A DNA stretch of 64,000 bases from Kaistia defluvii (GTDB lineage Bacteria > Pseudomonadota > Alphaproteobacteria > Rhizobiales > Kaistiaceae). The position numbers and the translations under genes were made by a program. Location: NCBI RefSeq assembly GCF_040548815.1, contig NZ_JBEPSM010000004.1:62001-126000 (forward strand), in the 5' to 3' direction. This document shows positions 31,243-38,784 of the stretch, in pieces (the first letter of the stretch is position 1; every line of letters begins with the position of its first letter). The notes under the pieces were generated by a model, which worked only from the letters and a program-made list of their open reading frames with translations, made no database searches and was not told where the DNA came from.

Positions 31243-32360
31243 TGTCTTGCCTCGTCGCCTGTCGCCGCCAGCCGGTTGCCCTCGCGACCAGGCGGCCAGC
31301 GGCTGGGAACCCAGATGAAGGGTGTGCGCAGGTCGTGGGGCGTGAAGCTGATGCCCTCGCGAGCCAGTTCCTCGCCCCAGGCCGCCATCTCCGGCGTCGT
31401 GCGCCGGGCGTCGTCCCAGGTGGCGATCTTCACCAGCGATGCGCGCTCGCCGTCAGTCGGCAGGTCCGCAACCGCAACGCCATAGCCGAGTTCGGGGTTG
31501 GTCATGCCCATGTCGAACATCGTCTTGACCCGCTCGCCTGCCCGCCGGCGCCGCCAGAACACGACGCACCAGTCGAGGCCGCGCGGCTTGACCAAGATCC
31601 TCGCCGGGCTACTGGCGGTCGCCACAGCCCCACTCGGTAGCCGCTTCCAGCGCTTTTCCTCGAGATAGGTGAAGCTGGCATAGCAGCCCTTCCGTCCCAC
31701 CTTGCCCTGGTGCTGGGCGATCGAAGCCGCCGTCCGGTCGACCGCCTCGGCGCGCTCGCCCTCCGTCAGCCCGATCCATGCCCGATAAGTCCGCACCAGG
31801 CTGTCGGATGCTGCCGTCGGCCAGCTCATGAGCCACGCCATGAACGCCGTGTCGGCCTCGGCCGCCACAACGGTCACTTCGATGTCGGCGCCAAGCGCCC
31901 GCGTCTCTCTCTCATTTCGTTTTAGAAGGGTCGTTCTTATGGGTGCCCGCTCATGGGTGGGCACCCCCTGCCCGTCCTGGGTGGGCACCCCCTGCCCACC
32001 GGTGGGCACCCCCTCGGTTTCCGAGGCGGCAGATGCGTCGGATTCATCACCATCGTTGATGAATGAATCGGGCCGAACCTCGTCGAGAAGCACGCGATAT
32101 TCGTGCGCCCGGTCGCCGCCATCCTTGCGCGTCATGGCGCGCTGCTGGACATAGCCGCACTCGATCAGCCGGGCGAGGCCGCGCTGGATGGTGGCCCGCC
32201 CGCAATGGATCTCGCGAGCCATCTTGACCTGGCTGCGGGAGCACCAGCCGCCATCGTTCGTGTGCCGGCCAAGCAGGGCCAGAACCTGCAGGTCGCGGCC
32301 CTCCAGGCGGTTGTCGGTGACGGCGTCGGCCGGAATGATGGAATAGCGCGGCCCGCTCAT
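31239..32360 (-). CDS. Winged-helix phage replication protein with internal iteron-like repeats
   Basis: The 373-residue protein starts MSGPRYSIIPADAVTDNRLEGRDLQVLALL, followed by a winged helix-turn-helix (WCSRSQVKMAREIHCGRATIQRGLARLIECGYVQ) as in phage and plasmid replication initiators. A repeat zone follows (EGVPTGGQGVPTQDGQGVPTHE at about 115-137, encoded by repeated DNA), then a helical C-terminal half without AAA+ motifs. It is preceded by the DnaA-domain-like gene with an ATGA overlap. The arrangement resembles lambda O, whose gene contains the origin. Confidence 0.7.
   Translation of the reverse strand: MSGPRYSIIPADAVTDNRLEGRDLQVLALLGRHTNDGGWCSRSQVKMAREIHCGRATIQRGLARLIECGYVQQRAMTRKDGGDRAHEYRVLLDEVRPDSFINDGDESDASAASETEGVPTGGQGVPTQDGQGVPTHERAPIRTTLLKRNERETRALGADIEVTVVAAEADTAFMAWLMSWPTAASDSLVRTYRAWIGLTEGERAEAVDRTAASIAQHQGKVGRKGCYASFTYLEEKRWKRLPSGAVATASSPARILVKPRGLDWCVVFWRRRRAGERVKTMFDMGMTNPELGYGVAVADLPTDGERASLVKIATWDDARRTTPEMAAWGEELAREGISFTPHDLRTPFIWVPSRWPPGREGNRLAATGDEARQ
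31955..32017. repeat. Three iteron-like repeats, candidate replication origin
   Basis: GGGTGGGCACCCCCTGCCC occurs at 31955-31973 and 31979-31997 and, with changed ends, at 32000-32017 (CGGTGGGCACCCCCTCGG). Spacing is 24 and 21 bp. Each contains the interrupted palindrome GGGTG-GG-CACCC, and a half-copy (GGGTGCCC) lies at 31941-31948. They are inside the initiator gene and in frame. Confidence 0.6.
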
Positions 32361-32911
32361 GGCTGGCGCTCCTTGAAGGCTGGTGGTGTCGGAAGTCCGC
32401 TGCGGGCGGCGTGCTGGCGAATGCCATGCATGACGGTCGTATGGTCGCGGCCGAAGACCTTGCCGACGACGGTCAGGCTGTGCGTCGTCTCGTTGACTGC
32501 GCGATACATGGCTTCCTGCCGCGCCCGAACGACTTTCGTGTTACGCCGGGCGGAGAGGATGTCGTTGTCGGTCAGGCCGTGCTTGCGCGCGACCTGCGTG
32601 ATGATCTGGCGAATGCGCCCCATGGTGCCAACGCGCGGCGGCGCGATCACCGTGAAGGCGTGGTAGTGCGTCGTCGCGTCGATCGGGAGCGCTGGCGGCT
32701 CGGGCTGCGGCGGTTCGGCTAGCGCGGAGGCCTCGGCCGGGAACAGCGCCCCGAGCTTCGCCTTCCAGAAGCGAGAAGCCTTGCGCATGTCGTCGTCGAG
32801 CGGCGTGTCGCCGTGATGGCGAAGCAGAGCGGCCAGCGCCGCGCGCGAGGCGCGGATCTTCTGGTCCCGGGTCTGGATGAACTCGAAGCCGTCGCCAACC
32901 TGAATACTCAT
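32357..32911 (-). CDS. DnaA domain IV-like DNA-binding protein
   Basis: The 184-residue protein ends with HGLTDNDILSARRNTKVVRAR and VVGKVFGRDHTTVMHGIRQHAARSG (about residues 115-175), the DnaA C-terminal signature that binds DnaA boxes (GRDHTTVxH). The N-terminal half is unrelated to the DnaA ATPase domain, and no P-loop is present. Such proteins probably bring DnaA-like origin recognition to the phage origin. It overlaps both neighbours by four bases in the replication operon. Confidence 0.85.
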   Translation of the reverse strand: MSIQVGDGFEFIQTRDQKIRASRAALAALLRHHGDTPLDDDMRKASRFWKAKLGALFPAEASALAEPPQPEPPALPIDATTHYHAFTVIAPPRVGTMGRIRQIITQVARKHGLTDNDILSARRNTKVVRARQEAMYRAVNETTHSLTVVGKVFGRDHTTVMHGIRQHAARSGLPTPPAFKERQP

Positions 32912-34125
32912 GCGCCGACCTCCGGCGCTTCCAGGCCCCAGGCGTCCCAGCCCGGCCGCGCGCGGCGGGCGTTCAGTTCGATCTTGGGAAGGTTCGGAAA
33001 ATAGGCTTCGATCAGCTCATAGAAGGCGTCCGGCTTGGCCGAGTGCTCGCCAACCGGGGCCATGATGAGCGATTCCCACTGCTCTCCCATGGCGGGCGCC
33101 GGCACATTGCCGCGCGTCCCGATCAGCAGCAGCTCATGCTTGTTGCGGCTCCAGTAGCCGGTGCTGATCCGGTCCTTGCCCCAGATGACATGCGACTTGT
33201 ACTCGAAGCCCCAGCCTTCCATGACGCGTAGAGCGGCCTTGAGCATCGCCGCCGTGGCCCAGTGAAAGAGCACGCAATCCTTCGCCGCGATCTTGCCGAC
33301 GTCGCGCAACACCAGGTCGTTTGTCGATGTGGTGGGATAGTGATTGTCGGCCGCGCGATCCATGCCGGTCTCGCGACTGAAGGGCTCAAAGCGCCATTCG
33401 CAATCGGAATAGATCACGCCATAGCGCTTTTCGGGCAGCGCCCGCTGCTTGACGGCAAGGGCGGCTTCGCGGCCGGCGCGCTTTGCCTTCTTCTCCGCCG
33501 TCTTCTCATCGCGGATGGATTTCACGACGGCCGACACGGCGCGCCGGTCCATCCCCTCAATGACCCGGCGTTGCTCGGCCAAGGGCAGCGACGCCAGATC
33601 CGCCGCCGCCGTGACCGAGACGTCGCCCCGATCAACGGCATGGATCAGTTCGCCCGATCCATGGGAAAGCACGGCGCGTGCGGTGCCGACGCTGCGCTCC
33701 GAGACCTTGAGCATGTTGCCCGCTGCGGCCCGCGTGACAGCAACCGGCAAATTTGCCTCTTGCTCGCCGGATCGGTCGCCCCCGTGCGAGATGTTCGAAA
33801 GGCGCGCCGCCACCATGGCCCGCTGGCTTTCGTCCATGTGCCGGCGGTGCATGTTCTTGGAGATAACGAATTCGAGCGGGTCGCCATCAGCGGCCGGAAT
33901 GAACCGCACGAAGTGCCGGGCATCCTTCGGCTCGACCGTGTCTTCGCTGGTGATGACGCCCGCCGCGCGGGAGGCGCGATAGCGGTTGCGGCCGTCCAGG
34001 ATCTGGCCGTCCAGCAGCAGGATCGGCTCGCGCAGGCCGCGCGCCGCGATGTCGGCCACCAGCTCATCAAAGGCCACGCCCTCGATCAGCGGGAACAGAT
34101 TGGCAAAGGCATGGAAGGGCAACAT
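32908..34125 (-). CDS. ParB-like/MT-A70 adenine methyltransferase fusion
   Basis: The 405-residue protein combines an N-terminal ParB-like domain (ILLLDGQILDGRNRYRASRAAG at residues 35-56, a helical linker ending about 230) and a C-terminal MT-A70-type methylase (YGVIYSDCEWRFEPFSRETG; WGFEYKSHVIWGKDRISTGYW; ELLLIGTRGNVPAP). The motif IV position, usually DPPW or DPEW, reads DCEW (241-244), so Cys replaces the conserved Pro. N6-adenine methylation of phage DNA against host restriction is the likely role. Neighbours are replication genes. Confidence 0.85.
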   Translation of the reverse strand: MLPFHAFANLFPLIEGVAFDELVADIAARGLREPILLLDGQILDGRNRYRASRAAGVITSEDTVEPKDARHFVRFIPAADGDPLEFVISKNMHRRHMDESQRAMVAARLSNISHGGDRSGEQEANLPVAVTRAAAGNMLKVSERSVGTARAVLSHGSGELIHAVDRGDVSVTAAADLASLPLAEQRRVIEGMDRRAVSAVVKSIRDEKTAEKKAKRAGREAALAVKQRALPEKRYGVIYSDCEWRFEPFSRETGMDRAADNHYPTTSTNDLVLRDVGKIAAKDCVLFHWATAAMLKAALRVMEGWGFEYKSHVIWGKDRISTGYWSRNKHELLLIGTRGNVPAPAMGEQWESLIMAPVGEHSAKPDAFYELIEAYFPNLPKIELNARRARPGWDAWGLEAPEVGA

Positions 34126-34127
34126 CG

Positions 34128-34406
34128 CTAGGCACCCCGCTTGGCAGTGTGCTTCGCCCAGGCGGCGTCAAGCCGGTCCGCCAGCACGGACCAGACCGCC
34201 ACACCCCTCGGCCGCTCGGTCATCTTGGCCTTGTCGAGTTCGCGGATCAGGATCACGCTATCGAAGAAGGCGATGATCGCCACGGGCTCGTGACCGAACG
34301 AAAGGGCCTTCGCCACGAAGTGCGCCATCGCCGTGATGATGGCGGCGGAAAGCCCGCCCTGCACATTGTTGCGGGTCTCGCGGACACAGCGCAGCGCCAG
34401 GATCAC
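34128..34406 (-). CDS. Phage early protein, unknown
   Basis: The 92-residue protein starts MILALRCVRETRNNVQGGLS and has helices SAAIITAMAHFVAKAL and FFDSVILIRELDKAKMTERP. It overlaps the upstream ParB-like gene (ATGA) and lies close to the ParB-methylase gene. No motif is recognised. Confidence 0.55.
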   Translation of the reverse strand: MILALRCVRETRNNVQGGLSAAIITAMAHFVAKALSFGHEPVAIIAFFDSVILIRELDKAKMTERPRGVAVWSVLADRLDAAWAKHTAKRGA

Positions 34407-34981
34407 CGTCTCGTCGCCATGCGCGCGGATCGCATCCTCAGCGCGCCGATGGCCATGGTCTCACCCGGCTTCTGCTTCAGCTCCATGGTGGGCGAAGCAA
34501 GGATGGTGACCGAGGCGCGCGCCGCCACCTCGGCGATGCGGATCACCTCGGCGTCTCCCGCGGCGAGCGCCGCCCGGAACAGGGCGAGCCCGTTGACGCG
34601 AGTCGTCGCGCTATTGATGGCCGTGAAGGCCTCGGCCTGCTCGCCCGGCGTCGCGAAGACGATCTGGCAGGGCACGCTGTCGATGCCGATCAGCGAAGCC
34701 GCCGTCGTCCGGTGCTGGCCGTCCAGTATGGCGAACAGCCCACCCTCGATCGGCGAAACGATCACCGGCGAGAAGCGCGCCCAGCGGAAGCCGGCGACGA
34801 TGGCGCGGATGTTCTTGCGCCCGCCAGCCGTGATCCCGCGCTGATAGGCGGGGTCGACCACAAGCTGGGCGATCCGGAGCCAGGCCAGTTGCGGTGCCGG
34901 GCCGGCGCCGGCATGGGCCGGGTGCGGCAGCGCATCGGGTGCGGGCTGCTCAATGGGGCGGAGGGTGGATGTCGGTTCCAT
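34403..34981 (-). CDS. Second ParB-like nuclease-domain protein
   Basis: The 192-residue protein has a ParB-like domain: AWLRIAQLVVDPAYQRGITAGG, then WARFSPVIVSP and GLFAILDGQHRTTAASLIG (residues about 100-118) with the DGQHR signature of ParB/Srx-type phage proteins. Its C-terminus is helical and ends LRMRSARMATRR. It differs from the methylase-fused ParB domain, so this phage carries two members. Probably a DNA-related early function. Confidence 0.8.
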   Translation of the reverse strand: MEPTSTLRPIEQPAPDALPHPAHAGAGPAPQLAWLRIAQLVVDPAYQRGITAGGRKNIRAIVAGFRWARFSPVIVSPIEGGLFAILDGQHRTTAASLIGIDSVPCQIVFATPGEQAEAFTAINSATTRVNGLALFRAALAAGDAEVIRIAEVAARASVTILASPTMELKQKPGETMAIGALRMRSARMATRR

Positions 34982-35256
34982 CAGACCATCCCCAGCGCGT
35001 TCTTGTAGAGCTCGAGGATCGCCTCTTGCTCTTCGCGCTCGTTGGCGTCCTGCTTGCGCAGCGCCACGATCTTGCGCAGCGCCTTGGTGTCGTAGCCATT
35101 GGCCTTGGCCTCGCCGTAGACATCCTTGATGTCGTCGGCGATCGCCTTCTTCTCGTCTTCCAGCCGCTCGATCCGCTCGACTATCGAGCGCAGCTGCGCC
35201 GCGGCGACGCCCTGAACTTCGTCGTCAGCGCCGCTGTTGTGACCCATCTCGCTCAT
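34981..35256 (-). CDS. DUF2312 family protein
   Basis: From ATG 35256 the 91 residues start [22 protein letters not shown] and continue [46 protein letters not shown], the DUF2312 signature, a helical hairpin found in Alphaproteobacteria and their phages. The longer ORF up to 35412 lies antisense to the HD gene and is not used. Molecular role unknown. Confidence 0.9.
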   Translation of the reverse strand: MSEMGHNSGADDEVQGVAAAQLRSIVERIERLEDEKKAIADDIKDVYGEAKANGYDTKALRKIVALRKQDANEREEQEAILELYKNALGMV

Positions 35257-35918
35257 GCCGCGCCCTCCCATTTGGGAAGGCGGCCAATGCACGGGTGCCA
35301 GTCCACGAGCCGATCCATCCACCCAACCTGCACATCGGCCGGCCGCATCGACAGGAAGTCGCGCCAGCCGAGGCTGGGGATCGGCAAGGCCGTCTCGATC
35401 GCATTGCCCCAAGGCTTCGGCGCTGGGCGCATCAGCTCGTCTCGCTCGGCCCGCAGCATGCGCAGGTCCATGTCGGCGACGAGATGGGCGCGGTGCGCGG
35501 AAAGCGGCCAGTCGAGACCGAGCCGCTTGTAGATCTCCACGTCCAGCCGGGCTTTCATCGTCTTGATCGCGCGCCGGATGATCCCGTTCGCCGGGCGGCC
35601 GAGCGTGTCGAGCGCCATGCGGTCGAGGCTCTCGGCGACGGGCGTGGTGATGTCGCCGGAAAAGACCTCATGCGCATCGTGCAGAAGGAAGGCGAGCGCG
35701 GCGTCGGTGTCGCCGCCGGTCTCGTGCAGGATCGCGTCCGCACCTTTGATACAGTGCTGGCCAACCGAATAGCCGGCGAGAGCCTGGTTGCTGGCGTGGC
35801 CGTCGAAACGGTTGATGAGCGAGAGCGGAATGGCGATGTCGATATGAATGTCGATCGCCGACAGGTCGGGATCCACCAGATCGATCGCGAGGCCGGAGCG
35901 GCTTTGCTTCCAGGTCAT
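35253..35918 (-). CDS. Phage HD-domain phosphohydrolase (YfbR-like)
   Basis: From ATG 35918 the 221-residue protein has [17 protein letters not shown] (His of the first HD position) and [19 protein letters not shown] with HD near residue 80, the pattern of YfbR-type 5'-nucleotidases in phages. It would act on nucleotides during phage DNA synthesis. The C-terminal part ([23 protein letters not shown]) is a phage-specific addition. It overlaps the small membrane ORF by four bases. Confidence 0.85.
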   Translation of the reverse strand: MTWKQSRSGLAIDLVDPDLSAIDIHIDIAIPLSLINRFDGHASNQALAGYSVGQHCIKGADAILHETGGDTDAALAFLLHDAHEVFSGDITTPVAESLDRMALDTLGRPANGIIRRAIKTMKARLDVEIYKRLGLDWPLSAHRAHLVADMDLRMLRAERDELMRPAPKPWGNAIETALPIPSLGWRDFLSMRPADVQVGWMDRLVDWHPCIGRLPKWEGAA

Positions 35919-36064
35919 GCGGGCCACCAGAGCTTGAGGGAACGTTGGTACATCTCGACGGCGCCGATCAGCAGGCCGGCACCGCAGGCGAGCCAGAGGA
36001 TGAGGATGGCGATCGCCAGCCAGAACCGGTCGCGGGCAGGCTGCGACTGCGGAACGGCGCGCAT
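35915..36064 (-). CDS. Small membrane protein, 49 residues
   Basis: From ATG 36064 the peptide is MRAVPQSQPARDRFWLAIA then ILILWLACGAGLLIGAVEMY, one clear membrane segment with a polar N-terminus. It is in the early operon between the CII-like gene (stop one base before) and the HD gene. Function unknown. Confidence 0.55.
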   Translation of the reverse strand: MRAVPQSQPARDRFWLAIAILILWLACGAGLLIGAVEMYQRSLKLWWPA

Positions 36065-36065
36065 G

Positions 36066-36560
36066 TCAGGCGCCCTCGCCCACGACCTTGAGTGCAGACC
36101 CGCCCTTGGCGCTCGCAACGCAGAAGCGTAGGCCAGCCGCCGCGCGCTCCAGAGCGCCGACGTTGCGGTCGAGGATTTCCAGCTCGGCGCCGGTGAACTT
36201 GCCGTCGGCCAGCGCTGCGGCGGTCGAAGCCATCAGCTCGGATGCGGCCCGCATGGTGTCGGCATAGTGGCCGAGCACGGCGGTTGCGCTTCCCGCCTGG
36301 TCGGATGGCCCCTCCAGCCGGCGCCCGCCCAGATCCGCCATGACCGTCGTCACGAGCGGCAGGCCGCAATCGGCCTCGAGCACAAGCACGGCCGGGAGCG
36401 GAATGATGGCTTCGTCTGTGGCTGTCTGCCAGCGCGAAACCTCGGATTTGGAGTTGTGCGAGATCTCGCCGGTTCGCACCACGCCGCCGCAGGCCTGGAC
36501 GAGATCGCGGGTGGCGGATTTCACGCGGTGGAACCATGCGTCGGAAATGGGTCGGGACAT
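36066..36560 (-). CDS. CII-like phage transcription regulator
   Basis: From ATG 36560 the 164 residues start MSRPISDAWFHRVKSATRDLVQACGGVVRTGEISHNSKSEVSRW, then IIPLPAVLVLEADCGLPLVTTVMADLGGR: the pattern of CII-type regulatory proteins in Rhizobiales phages, with an HTH in the first 60 residues. The end (about 90-150) is helical. Two TTTCCC-N5-GGGAA dyads lie directly in front of the gene. It probably influences the choice between lysis and lysogeny. Confidence 0.8.
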   Translation of the reverse strand: MSRPISDAWFHRVKSATRDLVQACGGVVRTGEISHNSKSEVSRWQTATDEAIIPLPAVLVLEADCGLPLVTTVMADLGGRRLEGPSDQAGSATAVLGHYADTMRAASELMASTAAALADGKFTGAELEILDRNVGALERAAAGLRFCVASAKGGSALKVVGEGA

Positions 36561-36578
36561 ATTGGCCTCGGGCAAAGC

Positions 36579-36623
36579 TTTCCCGAGCTGGGAAAAGCCA
36601 TGCGGCTTTCCCGGCGTGGGAAC
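36579..36623. promoter_or_regulatory. Two TTTCCC-N5-GGGAA dyads before the CII-like gene
   Basis: TTTCCC-gagct-GGGAAA at 36579-36595 and TTTCCC-ggcgt-GGGAAC at 36607-36623 are in direct order 28 bp apart (close to three helical turns minus). They start 19 bp upstream of the CII-like ATG, the position of a promoter, so cooperative binding of a dimeric regulator is likely. Which protein binds is unknown. Confidence 0.65.
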
Positions 36624-36660
36624 GGTTTAGATCTGTCAGAAACGGAGCGTCAGAAGCGGC

Positions 36661-36900
36661 TCAGGGAGGCCCTCGAAGATGTCGACCGTCCGGATGTGGA
36701 TCCTGGCCAAAATGGAGCGGGCGCGGCTGAAGGAGGTAGTGCCGGCCCGCTCCAAGTCTTGGGAGGAAAGGCCCGATGCGCCGGAGAGTGGCGCAAAGGG
36801 TAGTCACGACCGCCGGGAGAAGGTGGCGGTCGCTTGGCGGTCCGGCCACGGCCGGAAAGTCGGAGCCGTCGAAACGGCGAAGAATTTCGTCAGGCGTCAT
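36661..36900 (-). CDS. Doubtful ORF coupled to the Cro-like gene
   Basis: This 79-codon ORF starts MTPDEILRRFDGSDFPAVAGPP at an ATG overlapping the Cro-like stop (ATGA), which favours it, but the second half is a low-complexity proline/histidine mixture. Plus-strand frames over the same bases (36600-36803 starting MRLSRRGNG, and 36679 onward starting MSTVRMWIL with a GGGAGG site) look equally coding. I cannot decide which is real. Confidence 0.3.
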   Translation of the reverse strand: MTPDEILRRFDGSDFPAVAGPPSDRHLLPAVVTTLCATLRRIGPFLPRLGAGRHYLLQPRPLHFGQDPHPDGRHLRGPP

Positions 36901-37142
36901 GCTGCGACGTCCTTGCCGAGGTGCAGCGCGACTAAGGTGTCATTGGACACCCCTTCGATCCCCAGATCCCGAGCGGCTCTGATGATTCTCGGCCAATACT
37001 CAAGCGGGATGGAATTCCGCCGCTTCATCTCAGATGCCGTTGAGGCATTCTTTCCGATGATCGCCGCAAATTTGGTGTTGCCGTCGAAGGCCGAGATGAG
37101 ATCGCCGATCGTGTGCATGGACCGAACAGTTACACGCATCAT
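36897..37142 (-). CDS. Cro-like regulator (small HTH)
   Basis: The 81-residue frame contains HTIGDLISAFDGNTKFAAIIG and SEMKRRNSIPLEYWPRIIRAARDLG, the pattern of small Cro-type proteins that face S24 repressors in Rhizobiales prophages. The likely start is ATG 37118 (HTIGD), giving 73 residues; the two ATGs at 37142 and 37139 lie inside the operator. It heads the leftward early operon, divergent from the repressor. Confidence 0.75.
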   Translation of the reverse strand: MMRVTVRSMHTIGDLISAFDGNTKFAAIIGKNASTASEMKRRNSIPLEYWPRIIRAARDLGIEGVSNDTLVALHLGKDVAA

Positions 37143-37159
37143 GTTGACTGGTCAACATG
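37140..37159. promoter_or_regulatory. Repressor/Cro operator palindrome
   Basis: CATGTTGAC-TG-GTCAACATG is a perfect 9-bp dyad between the divergent Cro-like and repressor genes. A further half-site TGTTGACA follows at 37165-37172. The same TGTTGAC core is present at 4541 and twice before the 38785 operon, so this is likely the repressor operator family. Confidence 0.8.
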
Positions 37160-37192
37160 ATTAGTGTTGACATATATGATGTTGTGGTCGGT

Positions 37193-37963
37193 ATGGACAC
37201 TCAAGGCACACGCCTGCGACAGGCTCGGTTGAACGCTGGCTTTTCTTCAGCTGCCAGGGCTGCGGCTGCGCTAGGCCTGAAGGCATCTTCTTACGCCGCT
37301 CATGAGAATGGTCAGAACGGCTACGATGCAGAGATGGCCAAGAAGTACAGCCGAAAATTCGGGGTCAGCGCGGCTTGGCTTTTGACCGGCGACGAGTCTG
37401 ATTTTAAGCGTGTGCCACTCGGACAGGAGTTTGATCCGGACGTCCAAACCGATGATCAGGCGACCATAGGCTCGGAAACTGGCCGTCGAGGCATTCCATC
37501 CGATGCAATCGCGCAGATTGATGTCACAGGCGGAATGGGTGGCGGGGGCGTCTCGATCGTTAGCCATGGCGTCCCCGGACAGCACGGGATGACCTTTGCC
37601 GCCGAACACATACGTGACTACTGGCGTCTACCCTCAGAAGTTCTGCTAGCCCTCGGCCTAAAGCCCGGCGATATCGCCATTCTCCCCGTGCAAGGAGACT
37701 CGATGTCGAAAACACTAACGGAGGGCGATTTCGTCTTCGTCGACACCCGACACAGGCTTCCTTCACCTGATGGCATATATGCCCTAACTGACGATTTTGG
37801 CGGCGTGGTTGTGAAACGCCTCGAGGTAGCCTCCAACCCACGCGACGACGACATTGTGGTGAGAGTGATATCTGACAACCCTAAACACGCGCCCAAAGAG
37901 CGCAACCTGGCCGACTTGAATGTTATCGGCAGAGTGGTTAGGCGCTTCGGTGTGGTGAGCTGA
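37193..37963 (+). CDS. CI-type prophage repressor, S24 peptidase family
   Basis: From ATG 37193 the protein has 256 residues: an N-terminal HTH (TRLRQARLNAGFSSAARAAAALGLKASSYAAHENG, residues 6-40), a linker and an S24 (LexA-like) domain with Ser170 in LPVQGDSM and Lys208 in GGVVVKRL. A glycine-rich VTGGMGGGG at 111-119 stands where self-cleavage sites often lie; no clear Ala-Gly pair is seen. It keeps the prophage silent and would be inactivated with RecA after DNA damage. An earlier ATG (37157) lies inside the operator. Confidence 0.92.
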   Translation: MDTQGTRLRQARLNAGFSSAARAAAALGLKASSYAAHENGQNGYDAEMAKKYSRKFGVSAAWLLTGDESDFKRVPLGQEFDPDVQTDDQATIGSETGRRGIPSDAIAQIDVTGGMGGGGVSIVSHGVPGQHGMTFAAEHIRDYWRLPSEVLLALGLKPGDIAILPVQGDSMSKTLTEGDFVFVDTRHRLPSPDGIYALTDDFGGVVVKRLEVASNPRDDDIVVRVISDNPKHAPKERNLADLNVIGRVVRRFGVVS

Positions 37964-38665
37964 TTGGGCGGGCGGGCTTTAGCAGCACTGGTTGGACTTG
38001 CAATTGGGGCGTTTCAACAACCGTTGTGGGCTCAGGATTTGAGCAGCCGCCTTGCCATTTGTGCCAGGCTTTCAGACGACGCGCAGCGTCTCAGATGCTT
38101 CGACAAAGAGGTCGACGCCGACCCAGAGGTTAATAAGGCCAACGGGAAAATCTCTTTGGAAAGTGCTCCCGTCGCAATCTCTAAGCCCTCTGGAGATCCG
38201 ACGAAGGCGCCCGTTTCTGATGTCGCCCGGAGCGATTGGCAGGTTGCACACGACAAGTCAAAGATTGCAGGGACCGACGACGTTTACCTCTCGGTGCGCG
38301 GGACAAGCATCCAAGATCGATTCAAGCGCTCTGTTACGCCTACGCTATGGGTTAGGTGCTACGAAAAGACCACAAGTGTACTCGTCACCTGGGAGACGTT
38401 CTTGGGCTCCGACCAGACGCGCGTGGAATGGCGCATCGACGATTTTGGAAGGAAGACAGGCGCTTGGCAAATATCTAGCGACCATGAGGCTGCAGGACTT
38501 TGGAATGGCGCAAACGCGATTCCGTTCATCCGCACCCTCTTAAATCGCGAGGTGTTGGCAATGCGTGTCGTGCCATACGGTGAATCCCCAGTGGAGACTG
38601 TTTTTCAGATAGCCGGGCTTCAAGACAAGATCGCGGAACTCCAAGCGGCGTGCAGCTGGAAATGA
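37964..38665 (+). CDS. Exported VasI/TagO-like protein behind the repressor
   Basis: The gene starts at TTG 37964 immediately after the repressor stop. Residues 1-23 are a signal peptide (GLAIGAFQQPLWA, cleavage before QD). Then LAICARLSDDAQRLRCFDKEV, SDWQVAHDKSKIAGTDDVYLSV, LWVRCYEKTTSVLVTWETFL and FQIAGLQDKIAELQAACSW resemble VasI/TagO-type periplasmic proteins, with the Cys pair spacing kept. It would be expressed with the repressor in the lysogen, so a role at the cell envelope such as superinfection exclusion is likely, but not shown. Confidence 0.7.
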   Translation: MGGRALAALVGLAIGAFQQPLWAQDLSSRLAICARLSDDAQRLRCFDKEVDADPEVNKANGKISLESAPVAISKPSGDPTKAPVSDVARSDWQVAHDKSKIAGTDDVYLSVRGTSIQDRFKRSVTPTLWVRCYEKTTSVLVTWETFLGSDQTRVEWRIDDFGRKTGAWQISSDHEAAGLWNGANAIPFIRTLLNREVLAMRVVPYGESPVETVFQIAGLQDKIAELQAACSWK

Positions 38666-38688
38666 ATGCACCGCCGACCAACATAATA

Positions 38689-38719
38689 CGTGTTGACACC
38701 TAACACGCATCGTGTTGAC
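38689..38719. promoter_or_regulatory. TGTTGAC operator-like pair before the plus-strand early operon
   Basis: CGTGTTGACA at 38689-38698 and CGTGTTGACT at 38711-38720 frame an inverted AACACG (38702-38707). TTGACA and a TATGG further on could also serve as promoter boxes. It lies 65-95 bp upstream of the ATG at 38785. Confidence 0.55.
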
Positions 38720-38784
38720 TATGGCCCATCGGCACAGGCATCAGCCTAGCGCGCCGAACCGAACCCGGTTCCGATGGAGCGACC

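Noticed and set aside
31941..32017. Short regularly spaced repeats considered as a CRISPR array
   Set aside because: Spacing of 24 and 21 bp leaves almost no spacers, the repeats are in frame inside a gene, and no cas gene is present. Iterons are a better reading.
36679..37164. A plus-strand ORF starting MSTVRMWIL
   Set aside because: It runs antisense through the whole Cro-like gene and the operator. Its first part before 36900 could be coding, but it cannot be separated from the competing minus frame.
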